Part shown: positions 8,842-16,461 of the stretch, piece by piece
Layout of the letters: each line of letters begins with the position of its first letter
How positions within the stretch are numbered: position 1 is the stretch's first letter
From: Helicobacteraceae bacterium
GTDB lineage: Bacteria; Campylobacterota; Campylobacteria; Campylobacterales; Helicobacteraceae
NCBI GenBank assembly: GCA_900766555.1
Contig: CAAFVR010000043.1
Span: 1 to 37,631 of the forward strand
Reading direction: 5' to 3'
DNA: 37,631 bases
The notes under the pieces: model-generated
What the model was told of the DNA's origin: nothing
Seen by the model: only the letters and a program-made list of their open reading frames with translations
Databases searched by the model: none
Translations under genes and position numbers: made by a program

Positions 8842-10072
8842 TGTCAATTTCTTTATTTTAATGCTCTTGTTAATCCAATTGATGCATGGCGTATTTGCAA
8901 AAAGCTACATTATTTCTCCAATCCCTCCGCCAAAATCGCGCGTATTGGATCTAGACATTAGAACATGCGATGAAGTCTGCTTAAATAAAGCATATGAAAA
9001 TGGTGAAATTTTCACTTTTGTATCAAAATTCAGTCCCAAAATTACGGATGAAACGCTCCGCGCTAGGCTAGCAAATATACTAAATCAATATAATTTAATC
9101 GTGCCAAATGACTTTTTTAAACTAGGCAAAAATAATCCTTTTAAAATCGCCCTTTTAGCACCAAAAGATATTATCGGCAGATACGCAAATCGCGGAATTT
9201 CAACCATTTTGGCATATCTCACAAATAAAAATGCGAATTTTGTTTTTGAAATATTTGATTCCAAAAATGAAGATGCAAAAAATCTCCAAGCATCCTATAA
9301 AAATATACAAGATCAGGGCTTTAAATACGTTATCGCAATACTTACCAAAAATGGCGCAAATACATTGCTAGATTCAACAGCTCTTAGCCTGCCAACATTT
9401 ATCCCTACGGTAAATAGAGGTCAAATTGATAGATCCTATATCCCTGAAAATATATTTTTTGGAGGCATTGATTATGACAAGCAATTGAGCATGCTGCGTC
9501 AGATCGCGCAAAATGACAGCGTAGTCTTTTATAACGATGATTCAAGCATCGGAAAAGATCTAGCCCAAATCTCAGAAAGTAAGGAGTTCAACACCATTCA
9601 TAAAAAAGTCATAACTATGCAATACGCCACGAGATTCTCAAAGCAATTTGAATTTGAGCAAAATCTCTTAGAAGGAAGCACCCTACTTTTAAATATCCCA
9701 GTTATCAAAACGGGCTTGATTTTAAGCCAGCTTGATGGCTCGCCAAAGATGTTTTTATCCACACAGATAAATTACAATCCTAGTCTTTTGCTTTTGATAA
9801 AGCCAAAAAATAGGCAGAACTTCTATGTGGTAAATGCCATTGGTAGATCCGATTACAAGCTAGCTGAGGGTGCGCTACTTCTGGGGAGTGACCTAAAATT
9901 TGACTGGGTTAGTTACTCGATTGCTGTTGGTCTTGAAATGCTCTATCAAAAGCATTCAAAAACAACCAAAAAGTCTTTCTCAGAGATCTTAGAAAACTCG
10001 CAAATTCAGTATAGGAACCATATTTTTAAAACGACAGATGATAATTTCATAGAGATTGGAGATCAAAAATGA
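8831..10072 (+). CDS. Periplasmic protein with LpoA / type I binding-protein-like fold
   Basis: 413 residues with an N-terminal signal sequence (FFILMLLLIQLMHGVFA). After a short helical part, the segment FKIALLAPKDIIGRYANRG, then FEIFDSKNEDAKN and a GFKYVIAILTKNGAN block, follow the order seen in type I periplasmic binding folds. The closest pattern I know is the penicillin-binding-protein activator LpoA (ALLLP..G, then Q..GA..VVGPL). Position after murA fits a role in wall synthesis, but this is inference. A branched-chain amino-acid-type binding protein is the alternative. The predicted mature start has no lipobox Cys, so it is not an obvious lipoprotein as LpoA is. It overlaps both neighbours by 4-11 bases. 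Confidence 0.62.
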   Translation: MRANVNFFILMLLLIQLMHGVFAKSYIISPIPPPKSRVLDLDIRTCDEVCLNKAYENGEIFTFVSKFSPKITDETLRARLANILNQYNLIVPNDFFKLGKNNPFKIALLAPKDIIGRYANRGISTILAYLTNKNANFVFEIFDSKNEDAKNLQASYKNIQDQGFKYVIAILTKNGANTLLDSTALSLPTFIPTVNRGQIDRSYIPENIFFGGIDYDKQLSMLRQIAQNDSVVFYNDDSSIGKDLAQISESKEFNTIHKKVITMQYATRFSKQFEFEQNLLEGSTLLLNIPVIKTGLILSQLDGSPKMFLSTQINYNPSLLLLIKPKNRQNFYVVNAIGRSDYKLAEGALLLGSDLKFDWVSYSIAVGLEMLYQKHSKTTKKSFSEILENSQIQYRNHIFKTTDDNFIEIGDQK

Positions 10073-11574
10073 AATCTATAGACTTAAACAAACTCTTCAT
10101 CGCCATAATCCTCTTAATCTGCGCGGGAGCAGTTGGAGCATTTTTTGGCGCTAGCGGATCGTATCTGATAATTTTTGCCAGCATAATTGGCGGATATATG
10201 GCAATGACAATTGGTGCAAATGATGTTGCAAATAGTTGGGCACCTGCAGTTTCAAGCAGATCTATCACATTAGTTGGGGCTATAATTATAGCTTTCATCG
10301 GAAATGCAGCCGGCGCTATTTTAGCTGGCGGAGAAGTCGTATCCACCGTAAAAGGCGGGATCATAGCTCAAAGTGCCTTTAGTGACACTGGCATTTTTAT
10401 AAACATAATGTTATCTGCAATTATTTCTGGGGCAATTTGGATCCATTTTGCCACCGTAATTGGCGCGCCAGTTTCCACCACACACAGCATAATTGGCGCG
10501 ATACTCGGCGCTGGATTATTGGCTGGCGGCGCAAGCGTAGTGCAATGGAAAGTAATTGGCCAAATTGTGGCCTCATGGATTATTTCGCCTCTTTTGGGCG
10601 GAGTTATAGCCGCTTTATTATTGCTTTTTATTAAACAAGCCATAACGTATAGGTCTAACAAAATTAATGCAGCAAAAATTGTTTTGCCTCCGCTGCTTGG
10701 CGTTATGAGCTTTGCCTTTTGCCTTTATATCGCATTAAAAGGGCTTAAAAATGTGCTTAAGTTAGATCCGACGATTTTATTTATCGGATCTATCGGGATT
10801 GGGATTATCGTATTTTTCATCACAAGGCCACTTATTGCAAGAGGCGCTAGAAAACTTAGCAATTCCAAAGATTCTGTGGGCTCGCTCTTTGCTCTGCCGC
10901 TTATTTTTGGCGCTGGATTTTTGAGCTTTGCTCATGGCGCAAATGACGTTGCAAATGCCATCGGGCCACTTGCTGCGATAAATCAAATGCTCCAAGATGG
11001 GATAATCGCCAAAAAAGCGGCCTCTCCATTTTGGATCTTAGCAATTGGTGGATTTGGCATCTCAGTTGGCTTGGCACTTTATGGAGCAAAACTAATTAAA
11101 GTTGTGGGTAAAGAAATAACGGATCTAAACAAAATTCGCGCATTTTGTGTGGCCATGAGTGCCGCTATAACCGTACTTATAGCCTCATATCTTGGCCTTC
11201 CAGTTAGCTCAACACATATTGCAATTGGCTCAATTTTTGGCATCGGCTTTTTGCGTGAATTTTTGAAAAATCGCTATCAAAAAATCCTGCTTGAAATCTC
11301 GCTTCGAACGCGCATCAAACCGGATCTAGAAGCCTTTTTGGAGCGCTTCAAAAAAGCTAGCGTAACGCGCAAAAAAATCATGTTAAAAAATCTAAAAAAG
11401 CAAAAGCTAGATCTGACTAAAAAAGATAAAGATGCGCTTAAAAAGGTTTATAAAGAGCAGTTAGTAAAACGCAATACACTCATGAAAATAATTGCAAGCT
11501 GGGTTATTACAGTTCCAGCGAGCGCGGTTTTGAGCGCATTTGTGTTTTTCGTAATCGGACAATTAGGTGTATAA
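10069..11574 (+). CDS. pit: Inorganic phosphate transporter, PiT family
   Basis: A polytopic inner-membrane carrier of 501 residues that imports phosphate with a cation. The two duplicated PiT signatures are visible: TIGANDVANSWAP near residue 50 and AHGANDVANAIGP near residue 285. A basic hydrophilic loop (about 395-465, many Lys) precedes the last membrane span. It overlaps the preceding gene by four bases. As I recall, H. pylori also has a phosphate permease gene next to a CorC/HlyC-type gene. Confidence 0.92.
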   Translation: MKSIDLNKLFIAIILLICAGAVGAFFGASGSYLIIFASIIGGYMAMTIGANDVANSWAPAVSSRSITLVGAIIIAFIGNAAGAILAGGEVVSTVKGGIIAQSAFSDTGIFINIMLSAIISGAIWIHFATVIGAPVSTTHSIIGAILGAGLLAGGASVVQWKVIGQIVASWIISPLLGGVIAALLLLFIKQAITYRSNKINAAKIVLPPLLGVMSFAFCLYIALKGLKNVLKLDPTILFIGSIGIGIIVFFITRPLIARGARKLSNSKDSVGSLFALPLIFGAGFLSFAHGANDVANAIGPLAAINQMLQDGIIAKKAASPFWILAIGGFGISVGLALYGAKLIKVVGKEITDLNKIRAFCVAMSAAITVLIASYLGLPVSSTHIAIGSIFGIGFLREFLKNRYQKILLEISLRTRIKPDLEAFLERFKKASVTRKKIMLKNLKKQKLDLTKKDKDALKKVYKEQLVKRNTLMKIIASWVITVPASAVLSAFVFFVIGQLGV

Positions 11575-11598
11575 TTTAAATTTTATTCAAGGATATTT

Positions 11599-12915
11599 TT
11601 GGACCCGTATCATTCGGTCTTGATGATAGTTTTGACCATTGTTTTGGTGTTTTTAAACGCCTTTTTTGTGCTATCGGAATTTTCGATAGTTAAAGTTAGG
11701 AGGTCTCGTTTAGAAGAGCTAGCTAAGAGTAAAAATAGCGCCAAACTCGCGCTTAAAGTTACTCAAAATCTAGATTCTTATCTTTCAGCAACTCAGCTTG
11801 GCATCACGCTATCTTCGCTTGGTCTAGGCTGGATTGGCGAGCCCGCGATTGCTAGGATTTTGAGCTCATTTTTTGAGCCATTTTTTAGCGAGGCTACATT
11901 GCTTTTGCATTCAATTAGCTTTATTATCGCCTTTATTTTTATCACCCTTTTGCATGTTGTGCTAGGTGAAATAGTCCCAAAATCCATAGCTCTAGTAAAA
12001 GCTGAAGAATGCGCGCTTAAAATAGTGCGGCCTTTGCATTTATTTTGGCTAGTTTTTTATCCGATTATCAAACTTTTTGACACATTTGCAAGATGGTTTT
12101 TAAAGTTGTTAAAAATCGAACTAAAAGGTAATGAAAATATACATACCGATGAAGAGCTCAAAATCATAGCAGGCGAGAGTTTAAAGGGCGGTTTTATCGA
12201 TTCAATCGAATCTGAGATCATAAAAAATGCCGTGGATTTTAGCGACACCACAGCAAAAGAAATTATGACACCAAGGCGAGATATGGTTTGCCTTGATGCG
12301 GATCTAAGCTATGAAGAAAATATAAAAGTCGTGCTTGAGACGCGCTTTACGCGATATCCGTATTTTCAAGGTAGCAAAGATAATATTTTAGGAATGATAC
12401 ATATACGTGATTTTCTAAAATATGCTCTAGTTAAAGATGCCAAAACTCCAGATCTGAAAAATCTGCTACTAGGCATGATAATTGTGCCAGAAGAAGCCAG
12501 CGTGGCCATGATTTTAAAAGAAATGAATAAAGAACAGCGCCACATCGCATTAGTTGTAGATGAATATGGAGGCACAGCTGGGCTTTTAACAATGGAAGAT
12601 ATTATAGAGGAAGTAATCGGCGATATCGCAGATGAACATGACGAACGCACAAATCCAAAGCAAATGCAAGATGGCGCGCTAATAATTGATGGCAAAATGG
12701 ACTTGGAGACACTAGAGGAAAAATATGGCTTACATTTTGGCGAGACAAATCAAGTCACAATTGGGGGTTATGTGTTCAATCTAATTGGCAAGCTCCCAAA
12801 ACTTGGAGACAAGATATTAGATTTAAATGCGGAATTTGAGATAATCCAAATGGATGGTAAACGCATTAAAAAGATTCGTCTAACGCCAAAAGAAAATCTG
12901 CAAAAATATGATTAA
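11599..12915 (+). CDS. CorC/HlyC-family protein (DUF21-CBS-CorC_HlyC)
   Basis: The N-terminal third (about 1-190) is a DUF21 membrane domain with four hydrophobic segments and the landmark LGEIVPKSIALVKAE. It is followed by a CBS pair (about 205-330, with IMTPRRDMV and EYGGTAGLLTMEDIIEE) and a CorC_HlyC domain to the end. Family members are linked to Mg2+/Co2+ export or resistance; the 'hemolysin' label in databases is historical. The start is TTG with AAGGA seven bases upstream. It follows pit after 24 bases, probably in the same transcript. Confidence 0.88.
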   Translation: MDPYHSVLMIVLTIVLVFLNAFFVLSEFSIVKVRRSRLEELAKSKNSAKLALKVTQNLDSYLSATQLGITLSSLGLGWIGEPAIARILSSFFEPFFSEATLLLHSISFIIAFIFITLLHVVLGEIVPKSIALVKAEECALKIVRPLHLFWLVFYPIIKLFDTFARWFLKLLKIELKGNENIHTDEELKIIAGESLKGGFIDSIESEIIKNAVDFSDTTAKEIMTPRRDMVCLDADLSYEENIKVVLETRFTRYPYFQGSKDNILGMIHIRDFLKYALVKDAKTPDLKNLLLGMIIVPEEASVAMILKEMNKEQRHIALVVDEYGGTAGLLTMEDIIEEVIGDIADEHDERTNPKQMQDGALIIDGKMDLETLEEKYGLHFGETNQVTIGGYVFNLIGKLPKLGDKILDLNAEFEIIQMDGKRIKKIRLTPKENLQKYD

Positions 12916-12932
12916 TTTTTCAAAAATTATTA

Positions 12933-12938
12933 TATGAT
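12933..12938 (+). promoter_or_regulatory. -10 box for yceI
   Basis: TATGAT in an AT-rich gap of 49 bases after the CorC-like gene. The implied transcript start is near 12945, and AAGGAT follows at 12954-12959 before the ATG at 12965. Confidence 0.5.
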
Positions 12939-12964
12939 AAACAACTTTTTTATAAGGATTAACA

Positions 12965-13546
12965 ATGTCATTTAGTAAATTTTCAAAGGCTGTAATTTTA
13001 GGCTCAGCGCTTCTAGGCTCAGTTTTTGCACTTAGCATTAATCCAGATGGCGCCAAAATTGACGTGGTCGCATTCAAAACAAATGCAAAAACTCCAGTGA
13101 AAGTAACGTTCAAAAAAGCGACATTTCACTTCAACAAAACTGATGGAAGCGCCGCTGATATTTTAAAAGGCACACATGTAATAATAGATCTACAAACAAT
13201 AGATGCTAGCAAAAATCCAGTTCGCGATAAAAATATCAAAACTCGCTTTTTTGCGCATCTTGCAAATTCAAATTCAGCAGAAGCTACAGTTACAGACGTT
13301 AAAGGTGATGATAAATCCGGAAGCATAACAGCTGATGTAACTTTCAATGATAAGAAAGAAAAAGTCACTTTCAAATACGAAGTAAAAGATGGCAAACTAG
13401 TGGCCACAGGCGAAACGGATCTAACAAAAAATTTCGGCGCTAAAGATGCTTTTGAAACATTTAGAAACGATAAAGTAATCCTAGGTTTACATTCTAAAAA
13501 AACTTTCTCAGAAATCAATATCGGATTTGAAGTCCCAGTAAAATAA
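12965..13546 (+). CDS. YceI-family periplasmic protein
   Basis: 193 residues with a signal peptide (cleavage after about residue 22, SVFA). The mature part begins LSINPDGAKIDVVAFKTN and continues as the beta-rich lipocalin-like YceI fold. Members bind isoprenoid or fatty-acid-like ligands in a hydrophobic pocket. H. pylori HP1286 is a secreted member as I recall. It has its own likely promoter and a strong ribosome site. Confidence 0.88.
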   Translation: MSFSKFSKAVILGSALLGSVFALSINPDGAKIDVVAFKTNAKTPVKVTFKKATFHFNKTDGSAADILKGTHVIIDLQTIDASKNPVRDKNIKTRFFAHLANSNSAEATVTDVKGDDKSGSITADVTFNDKKEKVTFKYEVKDGKLVATGETDLTKNFGAKDAFETFRNDKVILGLHSKKTFSEINIGFEVPVK

Positions 13547-13563
13547 GTAAAATAATAAAACTT

Positions 13564-13581
13564 CTTGAGCTGATGCTCAAG
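13564..13581 (+). promoter_or_regulatory. Hairpin in the yceI-htrA gap
   Basis: CTTGAGC and GCTCAAG form a perfect 7-bp stem around loop TGAT. It lies between the yceI stop and the htrA start, just upstream of the AAAGG ribosome site (13584-13588). There is no T-run after it, so a simple intrinsic terminator is unlikely. It could act as a processing or attenuation structure, or as a 3' end stabiliser for yceI. Confidence 0.5.
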
Positions 13582-13594
13582 CCAAAGGTATATT

Positions 13595-15019
13595 ATGAAA
13601 ACATCATTATTACTTGCTGCTATTTTGCTATCGCTAGGTCAGATCCAAGCCTTTGATGCAAAAGAAGCTCCGGCGATAACGCAAAGATCCGCTCCAAATA
13701 CAAATTCAAACACGATATATTCATATCATGATTCGATTAAAAATGCGCTAAATGCTGTTGTTAGTATCCAAACGCAAAAGCGCATCCGCTCACAGCAGCA
13801 AAATATTTTTAATGATCCATTTTTTCAGCAATTTTTTGGCGATTTTTACAGAAATATCCCAAGAGATCGGATTGAACGCGCGCTCGGATCTGGTACAATA
13901 ATTTCAAGCGATGGTTACATCATTACAAATAATCACGTAATTGATGGCGCAGATAAAATATTAGTCACATTACCTGGCAGCTCGCGCGAATATTCCGCAA
14001 AGCTAATTGGCACAGATCCTGATACGGATCTAGTCGTCATACAAATTGATGCCAAAAATTTGCCATTTTTGAGCTTTGCAAATTCAAATGACGTTGCCGT
14101 GGGCGATGTCGTTTTTGCAATAGGAAATCCATTTGGCGTTGGCGAAACCGTAACGCAAGGCATAATTTCAGCAATTAATAAAAATTCCGTCGGTATAAAT
14201 AATTATGAAAATTTCATCCAAACTGACACATCCATAAATCCTGGGAATTCTGGCGGCGCACTAATTGATAGTCGCGGCGCGCTAGTTGGCATTAATACGG
14301 CGATACTTTCTCGCAGCGGCGGAAATGTCGGCATCGGCTTTGCCATACCAGCTAATATAACCAAAAATATAGCAACTCAATTAATCCAATCTGGCAGGAT
14401 CGAACGCGGCTACTTGGGCGTTGGCACACAAGATGTCTCAAATGATTTGCGCGAGACATACAATAATCAAGATGGCGCCGTTGTGATAAACATCGAGCCA
14501 AACACGCCCGCACAAAAAGCTGGGATAATGATTTGGGATTTGATTACCAAAATTGATGGCACGCCGATTAAATCAGCCTCAGATCTGAAAAATCTAATCG
14601 GATCTAAAAAGCCAGGCACCAAAATCACGCTAACAATATTGCGTGATAAAAAAGAGCGCACGATCACATTAAGCCTTGATAAACGTGGTGGCAACACACA
14701 ACAGCCTGCAGCCGCAAAACAAAAGCCACAAGATGGCGGCGAGCTAAAAGGCTTAAAAGTTGAGGCGCTAACTCCTCAGATCCGATCTCAGTTCCAAATA
14801 CCGCGCGATATAAATGGCGTAATAATTGCCGCCGTGCAAGAAAATTCGCCAGCTGAGACAGCAGGGTTCACGCCGGGAACTATAATTTCTCGCGTTGAAA
14901 ATGTAGAAATTAAATCTCTCCAAGATTTCCAAAATGCGCTATCAAAATTTAGAAATAAATCTAAGCGCTTCCTTGTTTTCACCCCACAAGGCCAAATCCA
15001 AACAATTGTGGCAAAGTGA
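13595..15019 (+). CDS. htrA: HtrA/DegP periplasmic serine protease
   Basis: A chaperone-protease for misfolded envelope proteins. In H. pylori and Campylobacter the homologue is also secreted and cleaves host E-cadherin, which is family knowledge. The signal peptide is about 1-19. The trypsin-like domain carries the triad His114 (TNNHVIDG), Asp145 (DTDLVV) and Ser219 (NPGNSGG). Two PDZ domains follow (about 268-360 and 383-474), with a Gln/Pro-rich linker. At 474 residues it has the normal length. It begins 48 bases after yceI, behind a small hairpin. Confidence 0.96.
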   Translation: MKTSLLLAAILLSLGQIQAFDAKEAPAITQRSAPNTNSNTIYSYHDSIKNALNAVVSIQTQKRIRSQQQNIFNDPFFQQFFGDFYRNIPRDRIERALGSGTIISSDGYIITNNHVIDGADKILVTLPGSSREYSAKLIGTDPDTDLVVIQIDAKNLPFLSFANSNDVAVGDVVFAIGNPFGVGETVTQGIISAINKNSVGINNYENFIQTDTSINPGNSGGALIDSRGALVGINTAILSRSGGNVGIGFAIPANITKNIATQLIQSGRIERGYLGVGTQDVSNDLRETYNNQDGAVVINIEPNTPAQKAGIMIWDLITKIDGTPIKSASDLKNLIGSKKPGTKITLTILRDKKERTITLSLDKRGGNTQQPAAAKQKPQDGGELKGLKVEALTPQIRSQFQIPRDINGVIIAAVQENSPAETAGFTPGTIISRVENVEIKSLQDFQNALSKFRNKSKRFLVFTPQGQIQTIVAK

Positions 15020-15037
15020 TGCCACAAGCAAACAAGC

Positions 15038-15069
15038 TCTTGTCATTGCGTTTTGTAATGCTTGCAAGA
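15038..15069 (+). terminator. Stem-loop downstream of htrA
   Basis: TCTTG (15038-15042) pairs with CAAGA (15065-15069), and inside it CATTG with TAATG, around a short loop. It begins 18 bases after the htrA stop. No clear T-run follows, so it is only a candidate terminator. It contains TCATTGCG, a string I associate with dispersed intergenic repeats in some Helicobacter genomes. The rest of 15020-15119 shows nothing else I recognise. Confidence 0.3.
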
Positions 15070-15119
15070 TGCTCCAGATCCGTTATGAAGCCACGACCTC
15101 CGCATTTTAGATAAATTAA

Positions 15120-15290
15120 ATGACAAAAATTATTGATTTTAAAGATTTTGAAAAGGAATTTTTGAATTTAACATCAGAATTTGCCGCTTTTATAAATAAA
15201 AGAAATATCAATATCAAACAAAGAGATCTCTCACCAAATATAGATTATCTAGATTCTACTTCTATTAAAGCCCCCCCCCCCCCGCAATAG
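15120..15290 (+). CDS. Leader ORF ending at the C-tract (out-of-phase 5' part of the glycosyltransferase gene)
   Basis: The ATG opens a frame beginning MTKIIDFKDFEKEFLNL. It runs through about 50 residues of charged helical sequence and enters the C-run as Pro codons. With 13 Cs it reads PPPPQ and stops at TAG (15288-15290). With 12 or 15 Cs the same frame continues without a stop into the glycosyltransferase at 15328, giving one ORF of about 446 residues. I therefore read it as the switched-off N-terminal end of that gene and not an independent protein. No good ribosome site precedes the ATG. Confidence 0.6.
   Translation: MTKIIDFKDFEKEFLNLTSEFAAFINKRNINIKQRDLSPNIDYLDSTSIKAPPPPQ
15271..15283 (+). 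repeat. Poly-C tract (13 C), candidate phase-variation switch
   Basis: Thirteen consecutive C residues sit inside an open frame just before a glycosyltransferase. Long G/C runs of this kind slip in replication and switch surface-sugar genes in Campylobacter and Helicobacter. Sequencing may also miscount such runs. Confidence 0.9.
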
Positions 15291-15327
15291 CTATAACAAT
15301 AAAAATAAAGAGAGGGGCGATAAATCA

Positions 15328-16461
15328 ATGAAGCCGCTTGTATCTATAATAATTCCTATGTTTAATGTGGAGCGCTATATCAAGGCTTGTTTGGAATCTT
15401 GCATTAATCAAAGCTTAAAAGAGATTGAGATTTTAGTTGTTGATGATTGCGGAAATGATGGCTCTTTGGCTATCGCGCAAGATTATGCAAAGCGTGATAA
15501 TAGAATTAGGATAATACGAAATAAGCAAAATCTTAAAACTTGCAAAACCCGTATTTCTGGGGCGATGTTTGCGATGGGAGATTATATATTATTTGTAGAT
15601 GGAGATGATTTTATAGATCTTAAAACTTGTGAGATCACATTAAATAAAGCCAAAGAGGGCTTTGATATGGTAGCTCCCGATGCCTCCAGCTACAGATCCG
15701 ATCTAGATATTCCGCCATTTTATAATTTCGCAGCACTGCAGGGCATTAAAGAAGTTCGCGTGCAAAAATTAAATATTTTTAAGCCAAATATTTTTTATAG
15801 CAATGCGGATTTTGTAAAAAATTATAATAAAACGCATCATCTGCACGGCATTATTATTAGCTCAAAATTGATTTTAAAAGAGCGCTTTTTGAACGCTGCT
15901 GCTTATTTTGCAAGCGCAAAAGATATCAGTACGGCCGAAGATGTGGCGCTTAGTTTCGTGCTTTGGCGGCTATGTGATAAATTTTGCTTCCTTGAAAATG
16001 TCTTATATTTTCATGTACATAATCCAAATTCGATGTCGCGAAGCAAGACAATCTCAAAGCTCCCATATGATATTTCATGTTTTGAAAATGTGCTAGATCT
16101 GATGCATTCCCTGCAAAAAGGCGCCATTTTTCCAGATTTCAAGCTATCTTTTATGCAAAATGCTAGCTTTATTAATGATCTTAAAAAAGAAATGCCAAAA
16201 GTCAGTTTTTCACCAAAGCACATTACTTTTAGTGATTCAAAAGATGCTATCAAATTTGAGGGTAAATTTATCTTTTTTATCCATTCGCATGCTAGATATT
16301 TGAAAGTATATTTGGACTTTCTAAAAAGTGACAAAAGCTTTTTTGAGCGCATAAAACTAGGCATAAAAGGTCGCATAATATTACGCAGATTGAATCTTAA
16401 AAATATATTGCTATGGCTAATTGGTCTAAATAGATTTGATAAAAAAGAATTCTCAAAATAA
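15328..16461 (+). CDS. Family 2 glycosyltransferase (GT-A), probably phase-variable
   Basis: The N-terminal GT-A domain starts PLVSIIIPMFNVERYI, followed by EILVVDDCGNDGS and the metal-binding FVDGDDF (DxD). This is the standard arrangement for transferring a sugar from a nucleotide sugar, most likely onto LPS or another surface glycan. The C-terminal half (about 200-377) is less conserved and ends in a basic, partly hydrophobic stretch. From the internal ATG the domain is complete (377 aa), so some enzyme might be made even with the upstream frame off. GAGG/AGGGG lies about 11 bases upstream, a rather long spacing. The last nine bases overlap the convergent hydrolase gene. Acceptor and donor cannot be told. 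Confidence 0.85.
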   Translation: MKPLVSIIIPMFNVERYIKACLESCINQSLKEIEILVVDDCGNDGSLAIAQDYAKRDNRIRIIRNKQNLKTCKTRISGAMFAMGDYILFVDGDDFIDLKTCEITLNKAKEGFDMVAPDASSYRSDLDIPPFYNFAALQGIKEVRVQKLNIFKPNIFYSNADFVKNYNKTHHLHGIIISSKLILKERFLNAAAYFASAKDISTAEDVALSFVLWRLCDKFCFLENVLYFHVHNPNSMSRSKTISKLPYDISCFENVLDLMHSLQKGAIFPDFKLSFMQNASFINDLKKEMPKVSFSPKHITFSDSKDAIKFEGKFIFFIHSHARYLKVYLDFLKSDKSFFERIKLGIKGRIILRRLNLKNILLWLIGLNRFDKKEFSK

